A model generated the notes under the pieces. It was given only the letters and a program-made list of their open reading frames with translations. It made no database searches and was not told the origin of the DNA. The position numbers and the translations under genes are program-made. Shown piece after piece: positions 9,106 through 17,604 of a stretch of DNA of 64,000 nt. Source of the DNA: Microvirga sp. Its GTDB lineage: Bacteria; Pseudomonadota; Alphaproteobacteria; Rhizobiales; Beijerinckiaceae. Location: positions 124,001 through 188,000 of the forward strand of contig NZ_JACXAB010000002.1 of the NCBI RefSeq assembly GCF_014699075.1, read 5' to 3'. How positions within the stretch are numbered: position 1 is the stretch's first letter; the number at the start of each line of letters is the position of its first letter.

Positions 9106-12100
9106 TTATCCTGTCATTTCGATGCCGATGACGCCTTTCATCGCCTTGATCGCTTTGAGGCTGAGATCATCGGTTTTGATAGTGAGGCTCGTTTCCTTTG
9201 GCGGGTTCTTCCCGATTGCAATGAACAGACGGGAACCTGCAGTTGCTTGCGCCCTGAGTGCATTGCGGGAGCGGATTTCACCTAGGACTTGTACGGCCAG
9301 TGCTTGATCGAAGCACCGGACGACAGCGGCGTTGATAGCCTTCTGCTGCTCCGCATTGGCGGGGGACCATCGGGCGATAACCGGGCTTCCCCTAGACCAA
9401 TCGAGTTCCGCCACCACGATCAGTGGCTCCTTCGATAGGATCGGAGGAACGACGTTTTCGCCAAAGCGTGCCTTCATGCTTGAGCAGGCATCACCAACTT
9501 GAACCTCAGTGATGATCTTGCCATCGGCGTTGCGGTCCTGAATGGCGATGATTTCGACCAGGACCTTCAAGGCGGTTTGATCTGGGGTGATCTCCCGCAT
9601 CGTGCGGCGAGCCGTCGTGAGTGAGACGATCCCGTTGCTTCCGATCATATCGGCATAGATATCGATCGGGTGAGCGGCGAAGCGGTAGCCAAAGGCCTTT
9701 TCCTCGCCGGCAATCGCATCGGCTACCGTTAACGGTTCCACCGTAATTTTAAGGGGCATCGGCGCGGAACTGCCAAACAGGTCGCCCTGGTTCACACCAG
9801 CCGTTTTGCGGCTGGTGGCCTGCTTGCGGAGTGGCTCGGCCCCCGAGAGGTGATGAGCCCGAAGATTGATCCGCGCCTGATTGTCCTTAGGCGCCGAGAA
9901 CTGATCGGCGGTCTGAACAGGCAAGCGGTCGAAGGCGCCGGCCAGAATAAGGCTCTGGATCTGCGTCTTGTTGATCAGGCCAAGGGTTCGTTCGGTGAAA
10001 TCCTCAAGTGACCTGAATGGCCCCTCCTGGCGAAGCGCCGCGATCTCAGCGGCAAGGTCCCGACCGATGCCAGACAGAGCGCAGAGCGCATACCGGATCA
10101 CCTTAGAACCGTCCTCGCGCCGCTCGATCTGGAAGCTGCGGCCGGAGACATTGATGTCTGGTGGCAGGACAATGATGCCGAGCTTCTTCGCCTCATCGAC
10201 CGTTCGGGCCAGTTCATCGGTCCCGGACATTTCCTGGTCCATGTTCGCGGCCAGGAACTCGTGGGTGTGATGGCGCTTCAGGTAGGCAGTGATCCAGGTG
10301 ATGAGCGCGTAGGCGGCGGCGTGGCTCTTGTTGAAGCCATAGGCGGCGAAGGGGAGCACGAAGTTATAGAGCTCCTCAGCGTCCTCGCGGCTCTCCCCCT
10401 GAGCGATGCACTTTTCGACGAAGATCGTGCGCTGCTTGGCAATCTCCTCGGGGATTTTCTTACCGATGGCTTTGCGCAGGACGTCGGCCTCGGCAAGGCT
10501 GTAGCCTGCAACGATCCGAGCCATCTGCATGATCTGCTCTTGGTAGATGATGATGCCGTAGGTTTCTGCGAGGGAAGCTTCGAGCTTCGGGTGCGGATAA
10601 GTCACCTTGGCGCGTCCGGCTTTTCGGGCCCCATAGAGCGGGATGTATTCCATCGGACCGGGGCGATAGAGAGCGACAAGCGCAATCAAATCCTCGAAGC
10701 GCGTCGGTTTAATTTCCTTGAGCGCCTTGGTCATGCCCGGGGATTCGATCTGGAACACACGAAGGGTCCAGCCGCGGTTGAGCATGGTAAAGGTCTGCTC
10801 ATCCTCGAAAGGAAGGGCATAGGGATCAATCGATATGCCCTGCTTCTCCAGCAATCGGCGGGCGCGCTCTATGACCGTCAGGGTCTTGAGCCCGAGGAAG
10901 TCGAATTTGACGTGTCCGGTCGCCTCGGCTGCGCCCATTTCATACTGGACCACCGGCAGCGGGTCTGTACCAGGTGGGAACAGGGGGGCCGTTTCAAGCA
11001 GAGGGCGGTCGGAGATCACCACGCCGGCGGCGTGCTTGGTCGCGTGGGTGACGGTCCCTTCGAGGGTCTTGGCCGCCTCAAAAGCTTCGGCCAATTCGGG
11101 ATTGGTCAGGGCGCGGGCAATGTTGGGATCGTCCTGGGCGTCTGCCAGAGATCCAATCCCCTGCGGAATGAGCCGGGAGAACGCTTCAACGGCACCAGGG
11201 GTCATGCCACGGGAGGCTGCAGCGGCCTTGAAGGCAGCCCGCGGCCCCATGGTGATGTAGGCGCCGATATGGGCCACACGGTCCTCGCCGTAGCGGTCCA
11301 TGACATAGTTCATGACCTCCTGGCGGCGCGCTTCACAGAAGTCCACGTCGAAGTCGGGCAGGGACACGCGCTCAGGATTGATGAACCGCTCGAACAGCAG
11401 CCCGAACCGGAGGGGATCGAGTTCTGTGATCGAGAGCGTCCAGGCAACAAGCGATCCTGCGCCAGAGCCGCGACCCGGTCCGACCGGGATATTGTGCTCC
11501 TTGGACCAGGTGATGAAGTCCGAGACGATCAGGAAGTAACCGGCAAATCCTAAGCGGGTGATGTGGTCGAGCTCAAACTCAAGCCGGTCGAGATAATCCT
11601 GGCGCCTCTCCTGCATGTAGGGGTTTTGGGCAATCCTGGCTTTCAGGCCCTCGCGCGCCCGCTGCTTGATCTCCTCGATCTCGTCGTCGGCGCTAAGGCC
11701 CGGCATATGAGGAATGCGGGGCTGGCTGGAATGAACGAAAGCGTCCGACCGAGCTGCGATCGCGTCGGCGTTGGTCAGGGCCTGGGGAACGTCCTTGAAC
11801 AGGAATTCCAGTTCAGGGGAGGATTTGAAGGCGACGGACTGGGCGATATTGCCCTTCTCGGCCAAGGCCTCAGCGGTGCTGGTTCGTTTGCGGCGGGAGA
11901 CGAAGTCTACAATCTCTAGAGCTTCGCGGTCCTCAAGGGAGGCGTGGCGGATTTCGCTGGTGGCGACGACAGGCGGCTCTAGGCCTGCATCGTTCAGGAG
12001 TTCCAGCATTCTGGCTTCGATGGGATCGCGCCCGTCCCGACGCTCGATCTCAACGGCAAAGGTCACGCCGCTCGTATCCAGGCTGGAAAACAGGGTTTTG

Positions 12101-12537
12101 ACGTAGGCACCCGCATTGCTGGAACGGGCGGCATTGGCCAAGAGACCGTCTTCGGTGGGTCCCGTCAGGAAATACAGGGTCTCGGCTTGGCCATCGAGAA
12201 GCGTCTGCAGCGGGACTGGCCCGAGATGGCAGGCAGAGGCGACCTTATAGAGCTGCTTCAGTCCGGCCTCGTTGCGGGCAATCAGTGTGACCCAGCCGGC
12301 GAGAGTGGTGTTCGCTTCCTCACCCTGGATCCGGGCTTCGACTGAAAGCCCGAGTATCGGCTTGATCTCGGCTTTCTTGGCAGCCTTACAGAACTCGTAA
12401 GCGCCAGCCATCGACGCACGGTCGCAGATACCGACACTATCCTGGCCAGCAGCCTTGGCGAGGCCGACGATGGCCTCCGGCGACAGGCAGGAGCGGCCGA
12501 GGGAGTAGTAGGACTCGGTTTTGATGTTGTTCGGCAT
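9106..12537 (-). CDS. dnaE: DNA polymerase III alpha subunit
   Basis: 1143 residues, slightly shorter than usual alphaproteobacterial DnaE (about 1150-1180). The polymerase core is intact: GPGRGSGAGSLVAW near 355, PDFDVDF near 394-400 with two catalytic Asp, and KFDFLGLKTL near 545 with the third. A KKIPEEIAKQ-type segment, helix-hairpin-helix, and an OB fold near 990-1080 follow. The N-terminal PHP domain is degenerate: the usual TDH at its metal site reads CDR near residue 38, so it is unlikely to be an active exonuclease. Proofreading would come from the DnaQ-like gene directly upstream (7-base gap). A plasmid-borne replicative polymerase could serve element replication or repair synthesis. 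Confidence 0.93.
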   Translation of the reverse strand: MPNNIKTESYYSLGRSCLSPEAIVGLAKAAGQDSVGICDRASMAGAYEFCKAAKKAEIKPILGLSVEARIQGEEANTTLAGWVTLIARNEAGLKQLYKVASACHLGPVPLQTLLDGQAETLYFLTGPTEDGLLANAARSSNAGAYVKTLFSSLDTSGVTFAVEIERRDGRDPIEARMLELLNDAGLEPPVVATSEIRHASLEDREALEIVDFVSRRKRTSTAEALAEKGNIAQSVAFKSSPELEFLFKDVPQALTNADAIAARSDAFVHSSQPRIPHMPGLSADDEIEEIKQRAREGLKARIAQNPYMQERRQDYLDRLEFELDHITRLGFAGYFLIVSDFITWSKEHNIPVGPGRGSGAGSLVAWTLSITELDPLRFGLLFERFINPERVSLPDFDVDFCEARRQEVMNYVMDRYGEDRVAHIGAYITMGPRAAFKAAAASRGMTPGAVEAFSRLIPQGIGSLADAQDDPNIARALTNPELAEAFEAAKTLEGTVTHATKHAAGVVISDRPLLETAPLFPPGTDPLPVVQYEMGAAEATGHVKFDFLGLKTLTVIERARRLLEKQGISIDPYALPFEDEQTFTMLNRGWTLRVFQIESPGMTKALKEIKPTRFEDLIALVALYRPGPMEYIPLYGARKAGRAKVTYPHPKLEASLAETYGIIIYQEQIMQMARIVAGYSLAEADVLRKAIGKKIPEEIAKQRTIFVEKCIAQGESREDAEELYNFVLPFAAYGFNKSHAAAYALITWITAYLKRHHTHEFLAANMDQEMSGTDELARTVDEAKKLGIIVLPPDINVSGRSFQIERREDGSKVIRYALCALSGIGRDLAAEIAALRQEGPFRSLEDFTERTLGLINKTQIQSLILAGAFDRLPVQTADQFSAPKDNQARINLRAHHLSGAEPLRKQATSRKTAGVNQGDLFGSSAPMPLKITVEPLTVADAIAGEEKAFGYRFAAHPIDIYADMIGSNGIVSLTTARRTMREITPDQTALKVLVEIIAIQDRNADGKIITEVQVGDACSSMKARFGENVVPPILSKEPLIVVAELDWSRGSPVIARWSPANAEQQKAINAAVVRCFDQALAVQVLGEIRSRNALRAQATAGSRLFIAIGKNPPKETSLTIKTDDLSLKAIKAMKGVIGIEMTG

Positions 12538-12543
12538 CTCAGA

Positions 12544-13206
12544 TCACAGAAGCTTCGTGGACCAGCCGCGGACAGCGGCGGCAGTCAGTGTATCTTTGGA
12601 TGGTTGACCACCAGCAAACAGATCGTTCTGGGACTGCGGGGTTTCACGCTTGGCGAGCATCCTGATCCAGACCTCGGCCAGGAGGATGCAGTCCCGGATA
12701 GCGTCATGCTTTTTTGCCCGCTCCGCATCATAGAGGTCGAGGCGTCCCGCCACGGCGTCGAGGTTGCTCGTCTGGCCGGGCCAAAGAATTTTCACGGTAT
12801 CGATAGAGTCGATGACCGGGTTGGGCAGAATCCGGAGGCCGTCCCGCTGGCAGGCATCGTTTAGGAAACCGATGTCGAAAGGCGCATTATGGAAAACCAG
12901 CGGAGCGTCACCGATTGCCTCTCGGAATTTCGGGTACACGTCCTTGAAGAGTGGGGCATTCTTCACCGCTGTGTCATGGATCCCGTGAGCCTCGAATGAC
13001 CCATAGGAGATCCGTCGTCCTTCCGGGTTGATGTAGGAATGGAAGGTTCGCCCGGTTCGGGTGCGGTTGACGACTTCGACGGCGCCGAGCTCGATGATGC
13101 GGTCACCGTCATCAACACTCAGGCCGGTTGTCTCGGTGTCGGCAATCCAGAAACGTTCGACCGTAGGAGCGGCCGGTGTCGGATTATCTTGGTCGGATAC
13201 GAGCAT
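12544..13206 (-). CDS. dnaQ: DnaQ-like 3'-5' exonuclease (DNA polymerase III epsilon type)
   Basis: 220 residues if the ATG at 13204-13206 is used; a GTG at 13243-13245 would add 13 residues. I prefer the ATG because the AAAACCCCAAAA leader element lies between the two candidates, as it lies upstream of other starts here. The DEDDh exonuclease signature is complete: ADTETTG, HNAPFD and KKHDAIRD. It is followed within 7 bases by dnaE, so the two are co-transcribed and presumably form a polymerase-proofreader pair. No clamp-binding motif was clearly identified. Function confident; whether it replaces or supplements the host epsilon is inference. Confidence 0.9.
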   Translation of the reverse strand: MLVSDQDNPTPAAPTVERFWIADTETTGLSVDDGDRIIELGAVEVVNRTRTGRTFHSYINPEGRRISYGSFEAHGIHDTAVKNAPLFKDVYPKFREAIGDAPLVFHNAPFDIGFLNDACQRDGLRILPNPVIDSIDTVKILWPGQTSNLDAVAGRLDLYDAERAKKHDAIRDCILLAEVWIRMLAKRETPQSQNDLFAGGQPSKDTLTAAAVRGWSTKLL

Positions 13207-13226
13207 TGGTGGGTTCAACGGTTCTA

Positions 13227-13240
13227 TTTTTGGGGTTTTG
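13227..13240 (-). promoter_or_regulatory. Leader element CAAAACCCCAAAAA before dnaQ
   Basis: One of about a dozen copies of AAA(A/T)CCCCAAAA found ahead of minus-strand genes. Here it ends about 20 bases upstream of the preferred ATG. Confidence 0.55.
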
Positions 13241-13265
13241 GCCACCCACGGGGGAGGTGGCTAAA

Positions 13266-13276
13266 ATCCGAATTAT
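13266..13276 (-). promoter_or_regulatory. Shared promoter-region element ATAATTCGGAT
   Basis: Matches the TAATTCGGAAT element seen before several other transcription units; here about 60 bases ahead of dnaQ. The ATAAT part could be a -10 box, but no good -35 was seen. Confidence 0.45.
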
Positions 13277-13338
13277 GTTTTTGTCCTTATGCAACCCTTT
13301 TGGGCCAGGAAAGGGCAAGGGCGTGTCGGCTTGGAGGG

Positions 13339-13701
13339 TTAGGAACCCTTCCGCTTATTTTCGCCGACCCGGATGATCTGTCCCTCCGGCGTAGTGTTGT
13401 ACCAGCCGGCCACGTGATAGACCTTCTCGCCACGGTTAAGCTTGCCTTTGAAGCAGGGGCGCCGGTGGGCGATGTCGTCAGGGGTCATCGAGAACGTGAA
13501 AATGGCACCATGGAGGACCTCGCCCGTCTCGCTCTTGCCGGAGACCGCCTGGAACGGGCGCTTATCCTTAGACATCTTCTGCTGGGTGGAGACCTGAAAG
13601 GTAACACCCTCCAGAACGATGCTCCCGAGGAGCGAAACAGAGCCGCGAGCCGATTCCTCGTTGAGCGTGCCGGAAATCGCAAAGGTACGTTGGGGGGCCA
13701 T
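13339..13701 (-). CDS. Small hypothetical protein, possibly OB-fold
   Basis: 120 residues beginning MAPQRTFAISGTLN. The pattern of short beta-strand-like segments and glycines (LLGSIVLEGVTFQV, LHGAIFTFSM, KVYHVAGWYN) would suit a small beta barrel, perhaps single-strand DNA binding, but no family was recognised. It stands between the cobT-like gene and dnaQ on the same strand, separated from dnaQ by a region containing its promoter element. Upstream lies AATTCGCGATTCGAGAAC, a member of the shared operator-like sequences in this window. Confidence 0.6.
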   Translation of the reverse strand: MAPQRTFAISGTLNEESARGSVSLLGSIVLEGVTFQVSTQQKMSKDKRPFQAVSGKSETGEVLHGAIFTFSMTPDDIAHRRPCFKGKLNRGEKVYHVAGWYNTTPEGQIIRVGENKRKGS

Positions 13702-13746
13702 TGGCGGTCCTCGTTTGCTTTAGCGGCCCGAGCGCATGTTGTTCTC

Positions 13747-13762
13747 GAATCGCGAATTAAAA
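13747..13762 (-). promoter_or_regulatory. Operator-like element TTTTAATTCGCGATTC
   Basis: Lies about 46 bases upstream of the 120-residue gene. It combines the TTTTAATTCG core with an ATTCGCGATTC half that resembles elements at 33830 and 57966. It contains a GANTC site, the CcrM target of alphaproteobacteria. Confidence 0.45.
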
Positions 13763-13806
13763 TGCAGCGTTGCGTATTATCCTTCGCTTGTAATCGAAAC
13801 GTGGCC

Positions 13807-15678
13807 TTAGAGAAACCGGCGCATAGCCTCCAGGAGCTGGTTGGGAAGGTCACTCACATGATTTATGGTTAGCCAGCCGGGGATCGGCAGGGTAGGAGCA
13901 TCCTTTCCGATGCCGATGCCGATCAGGTGGATCCCTGAGGCAATGGCTACCTGAGCGGCTTCCTCGGCGGCGATTGGGTCGTTGGCTTCCCCATCGGTAA
14001 CCAGGATCAGAACTTTCTTAGGGTGTCGCAGCCGGAACAGTTGGTGAGCGCCCTCCAGGATGGCTTCAGCGGTTGGCGTGCCGCCGCGCTGGCGTCTCAG
14101 TACCGAACCGACAGCCGGCCGCATCCGGGAGGGCGGCTCGCCGAATTGCTTGTGACGGACGATGGTGGGGTTGAGATCCTCATCGGTCGTGAAACTGTCA
14201 ATGGCGAGGTCAATCTGGCGCTGGTGGCCGACAGCCTCGATGACCGCTCCCGTTGCCTGAAGGAGAATGTCGAGCCGTGTGGCCCTCCGCTTGCTGGTTT
14301 CCCGGGCACCTTCTGGGTCAACATCCGAGGAAAGCATGGACCTCGAAACATCGAGCATGAATTGCACGGCGGCGTTGCTCCCGGTTCCACGCTGGATCCG
14401 ACGGAAGACATCAGGCTCGCCCATGGCTATACCCATGATGTTCTGATCGTCGAGCTCGCCCTCCAGCCGGTGGCGGCGGACGACCTTTCGCTGGCGGGAC
14501 AAGAGAAGCGACCTGACGGCGGCTGACAGGGTCGTTGCGTCCCTGCTGGCGGTTTCCATGACTGTCCGGAAAGCCTCGTCGTCGCCTGCCTCCGGAGTGC
14601 TTGGTGCGATCATCAAAGGGCGCGAGAAAGCTCTGCGATATTGGCTTGGGAGCCTTCCGGCAGCCTCTGCTTCGGCTACCGCCTGGCGGTAGGCTCGTAC
14701 ATCGACCCTAGTGCGATCAACGACCCGTGCCACAACGTCGGAGATATCGAGTAAGGGAGCGTCCAGGCGATCCGCGGCGGCATCGCTTTCGAGTTGCTCT
14801 TTGAGAGCCGGGGTGAAGTCGGATTTGAGAGATCCAGATGACGAGGGGCCGGGGCCTGAACTTGCCGAGGTGTTAGCACCTTCCCCGCGGCTCAGGCCTG
14901 GGTTGTCACCAGTAGGCACGGAGGGGGTTGCCTCCGGCGATGGATCACAGGCTCGGGCAGGTTCCTTGCTTCGGCGCTCGTGAGATAGCCGAATGAGCAG
15001 ATCGGAGAGGTGGAGCGCGATCGGATAGATATCAGGGTTGGTCCGGCAGCGGACGATCAAGGGCCAGTAGTGCTCTACGATATCAATGGCCTCTTGGTCC
15101 ACATGAGCCCTCATGTACTCGATGGCGACTTGAGCTGTCGGCGCGCAGGGGTAGCCATTAGCCACCGTGCCGAACCAGGTGAGCGCCTGGTGGACATTTG
15201 GGATCAGCCGCGGGGCTGTCGTCTGATCCCGTGCTTGGAGCTCCTTGAGTTCCCGGGCAACGATGTGATTGCGGGTGAATCCAATGTTCACATGGGAGCC
15301 GGGGAATGCTTTCCCGCCCAGTGACTCAATACGGTAGTCTTCCGCGCAATTCTCCGTCTTAATGAATAGCCTCAGCCGAAACTTCTGGGCTTTATCCATC
15401 TGGGAAACTGGCGCACCGATTGCCCTCTCGATCCACGGAAGGCGGGCCGCGAGAGTGCTGTAAAGGGGATGGAAGACCTCGTGGTTTCCGTACCCGCGTA
15501 GGATCTTAGCGTCGGCCTCGTTGTATTGGCTTTGGGGCCAAATGGCAGGTAGGACGATGTTGAGACCATCGGTGAATGCCTGGTCGCCCCTGAAGAGAAT
15601 GTGGAAACGTCGGTTGCCCATCGCCGAGAGAGTGGAGGTGATCTCCCGGCGCAGGATGTATCCCGGAATCATGCTCAT
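13807..15678 (-). CDS. CobT-like protein with von Willebrand factor A domain
   Basis: 623 residues from the ATG at 15676-15678, 11 bases after the cobS-like stop. The N-terminal part matches CobT-type proteins: a DAKILRGYGNHEVFH segment near residue 60 and ENCAEDYRIESLGG near 100. The middle is acidic and low complexity (PSVPTGDNPG, SASSGPGPSSS). The C-terminal vWA domain has a complete metal site: DVSRS near 445, GGTPTAEA near 540 and VTDGEAND near 570. Cobaltochelatase CobT works with CobS and CobN, but no cobN is nearby. With the AAA partner it more likely forms a MoxR/vWA-type remodelling machine. Note the HEVFH tetrad resembling a HExxH zinc site. Confidence 0.8.
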   Translation of the reverse strand: MSMIPGYILRREITSTLSAMGNRRFHILFRGDQAFTDGLNIVLPAIWPQSQYNEADAKILRGYGNHEVFHPLYSTLAARLPWIERAIGAPVSQMDKAQKFRLRLFIKTENCAEDYRIESLGGKAFPGSHVNIGFTRNHIVARELKELQARDQTTAPRLIPNVHQALTWFGTVANGYPCAPTAQVAIEYMRAHVDQEAIDIVEHYWPLIVRCRTNPDIYPIALHLSDLLIRLSHERRSKEPARACDPSPEATPSVPTGDNPGLSRGEGANTSASSGPGPSSSGSLKSDFTPALKEQLESDAAADRLDAPLLDISDVVARVVDRTRVDVRAYRQAVAEAEAAGRLPSQYRRAFSRPLMIAPSTPEAGDDEAFRTVMETASRDATTLSAAVRSLLLSRQRKVVRRHRLEGELDDQNIMGIAMGEPDVFRRIQRGTGSNAAVQFMLDVSRSMLSSDVDPEGARETSKRRATRLDILLQATGAVIEAVGHQRQIDLAIDSFTTDEDLNPTIVRHKQFGEPPSRMRPAVGSVLRRQRGGTPTAEAILEGAHQLFRLRHPKKVLILVTDGEANDPIAAEEAAQVAIASGIHLIGIGIGKDAPTLPIPGWLTINHVSDLPNQLLEAMRRFL

Positions 15679-15689
15679 GGTACTGTCGC

Positions 15690-17354
15690 TTAGAAGGGGG
15701 CCGGAGGGTTCCAATCCGGTCCATAGATCTGGTGGGCAAGCTCGGAGATCGTCTTAGCGTCGGCCATGGTTGGCGCGCGCCCATAGAGAATGCGCCGGAC
15801 TGCCTCACATTCATTGCGGTCGAAGGTGGCAAGCCGCGCCGTCGCTTCAAGTTGCCGGAAGCTGCAGGTCGTGCTGATTTCGCCCTTCTTGTAGGCGGCC
15901 CGAATGAGGTTGGCGACTTTGATGATCCTGTCGGCGCCGGTCTGGGTCTGGATGACACCCCTATCAAAGAGGATCTGGGCCTCGTCATCCGGACTCTGGT
16001 AGTCGAAATCGACCCAAACCTGAAAGCGGTCGCGGGTGGCTTCCGCCATCTCGTTGATCATCTGGTACCGATTGAGAGCATCGGCGCGGCCCTTCGTGTT
16101 GGCGGTGGCCATAAGCGCCACGTTCCGGTGTGGCGGAACAAACCGGCCCTCGTCCTCGAGGATGGTTATGCCCTCGCCCTCATAAACCTGGTGAGCAATG
16201 TATTGGAGATCGGGATCGGCCCGGTCGATCTCATCGAGGTCAATCACCGCCGGCTGACCGATGGCCTGGGTCAGCATGCCATCAAACCATCGGGTTTCCG
16301 ATCCTTGGTGAGTGCTGATCTGCTTGAAGCCGCCGAGCATGTCCCGTTTGCCCATCTCGCCGTGCATGGGAATGCGGTACCAGGGGCGTCGGAGCCTTGC
16401 AGCGATCTCCCTGGTGCACGTGGTCTTGCCGGAGCCAGGGGGACCAGTCAGGACGGAATTGTACCCATTCTCCATGGCCCAGAGGATGTGGCGCAGATCG
16501 TCAACGTTGAAACGATAAGTGGGGTCGACGACTGGGACTCGGGAATGACGGCCGGTCCACTCGAAGAGTGTGACAGGGAAGTCGAGCTTATCGGCATCGG
16601 TGGGGTGGCGCAGGGCATCTACGAAAAGATCGGCAGCCTTGACCTGGCGGGAGTGGCCCTCTGGATACTGACCCGTCGCCGAGACAGAATGGTTTGAGGC
16701 GACGAGGGCTGGCTTTGCGATAGCAGCGCGATCGGCCTCCAGAAGCTTGTCGAAGAGGCTGACGAGCGTCTTGAACTTGCCACTTGTGGCTCGGTCGATC
16801 AATCGGTCGCCAGTAGAGAGGAGGTCGCGGTCGACGTGCAGGCGCCCGAGAGGCTCATATGAGCTTTCCCCGCCCTGACCGGTGGTGGGATCAGGAGCGT
16901 GGGAAAGAGTTTCTTCAAACTCATCTTCCTGGGCTGGCAGGGGTTCAGAGACGTCCGGGGTGTGCTGTACGAATTGGGCCAGCGCTTCAGCCAGGACGTT
17001 GTCACTGACGGGCTTCATTTTCTCGCGCAGCTTCTCGATTTCGCCCTGGTGGGCTGGCTCGGTCAGCGCCTTGCAGAATTCGAGATGATTGTCCGAGGCT
17101 GGGTCGAAGCGAACCTGCTCCATGGCTTTGCGAACAACGGTCTGAGCGTCAGCCAAAGCGGCGGCGAGAAGCGTCTGTGCCTGTTGAGGGCCGAGTTTGT
17201 CTGCTAGAACGCCGCGGATATGGTCAGCGACCTCATCAGGCTCTCCAAAAAACGAACCGCTTCGCAATCTGGTCAGGCGGAAATAGGTCTTTTTGACGTA
17301 AAGACCGACAACGAGATTGTGGATTTGGGATTTTTGTTCGTCGATCTCAAACAT
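15690..17354 (-). CDS. CobS/MoxR-like AAA+ ATPase
   Basis: 554 residues, larger than classical CobS (about 330) because of an N-terminal extension of about 270 residues. Walker A is GPPGSGKTT near 304-312 and Walker B VIDLDEIDRAD near 370-380; MATANTKGRAD follows as sensor 1. The downstream cobT-like vWA gene is 11 bases away, the typical AAA/vWA operon. Such pairs insert metals or remodel target complexes; here, next to polymerase genes and without cobalamin genes, a role in DNA or protein remodelling is more likely (inference). The start codon directly follows AAACCCCA, so the leader element takes the ribosome-site position. Confidence 0.85.
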   Translation of the reverse strand: MFEIDEQKSQIHNLVVGLYVKKTYFRLTRLRSGSFFGEPDEVADHIRGVLADKLGPQQAQTLLAAALADAQTVVRKAMEQVRFDPASDNHLEFCKALTEPAHQGEIEKLREKMKPVSDNVLAEALAQFVQHTPDVSEPLPAQEDEFEETLSHAPDPTTGQGGESSYEPLGRLHVDRDLLSTGDRLIDRATSGKFKTLVSLFDKLLEADRAAIAKPALVASNHSVSATGQYPEGHSRQVKAADLFVDALRHPTDADKLDFPVTLFEWTGRHSRVPVVDPTYRFNVDDLRHILWAMENGYNSVLTGPPGSGKTTCTREIAARLRRPWYRIPMHGEMGKRDMLGGFKQISTHQGSETRWFDGMLTQAIGQPAVIDLDEIDRADPDLQYIAHQVYEGEGITILEDEGRFVPPHRNVALMATANTKGRADALNRYQMINEMAEATRDRFQVWVDFDYQSPDDEAQILFDRGVIQTQTGADRIIKVANLIRAAYKKGEISTTCSFRQLEATARLATFDRNECEAVRRILYGRAPTMADAKTISELAHQIYGPDWNPPAPF

Positions 17355-17362
17355 TGGGGTTT
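17355..17362 (-). promoter_or_regulatory. Leader element AAACCCCA touching the cobS-like start
   Basis: Copy of the shared CCCC leader element, here directly joined to the ATG with no room for a normal ribosome site between. Confidence 0.5.
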
Positions 17363-17404
17363 ACTTTTATGAGTAGCTTTCCCACTCCTGTTTTCGATGA
17401 AAGT

Positions 17405-17421
17405 CATTCCCGCGTAATTAC
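17405..17421 (-). promoter_or_regulatory. Weak copy of the TAATTCGGAAT element
   Basis: Minus-strand GTAATTACGCGGGAATG, about 50 bases before the cobS-like start; resembles the shared element with an insertion. Confidence 0.3.
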
Positions 17422-17538
17422 TAGGTGCGACACTGGAATTAGGTTGATGAGGAGCCTCGGAGGCAGGACCGGCGTGTATATTGCCGCCACCAATTTGGGT
17501 CACTATTCTGGATAGGTGGCGTTGAGGGAGGACGTTTC

Positions 17539-17604
17539 ATGATTCAGTATCAAGTCGTTCCCACTACTCATTCTCTTGGGAGAGAACCAATACTCACATG
17601 GTGA
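17539..17604 (+). CDS. 21-codon leader ORF overlapping the nuclease start
   Basis: ATG preceded by GAGGGAGGA at 5-6 bases, one of the strongest ribosome sites in the window. It encodes MIQYQVVPTTHSLGREPILTW and stops with TGG-TGA, overlapping the ATG of the nuclease gene at 17598. The arrangement suggests translational coupling or an attenuating leader peptide. The sequence is too short for protein-family evidence. Confidence 0.45.
   Translation: MIQYQVVPTTHSLGREPILTW

Noticed and set aside
13807-17354. Reading the AAA-vWA pair as cobaltochelatase genes of cobalamin synthesis
   Set aside because: No cobN or other cob genes nearby and the AAA protein has a large extension; general CobS/CobT-like naming is safer.
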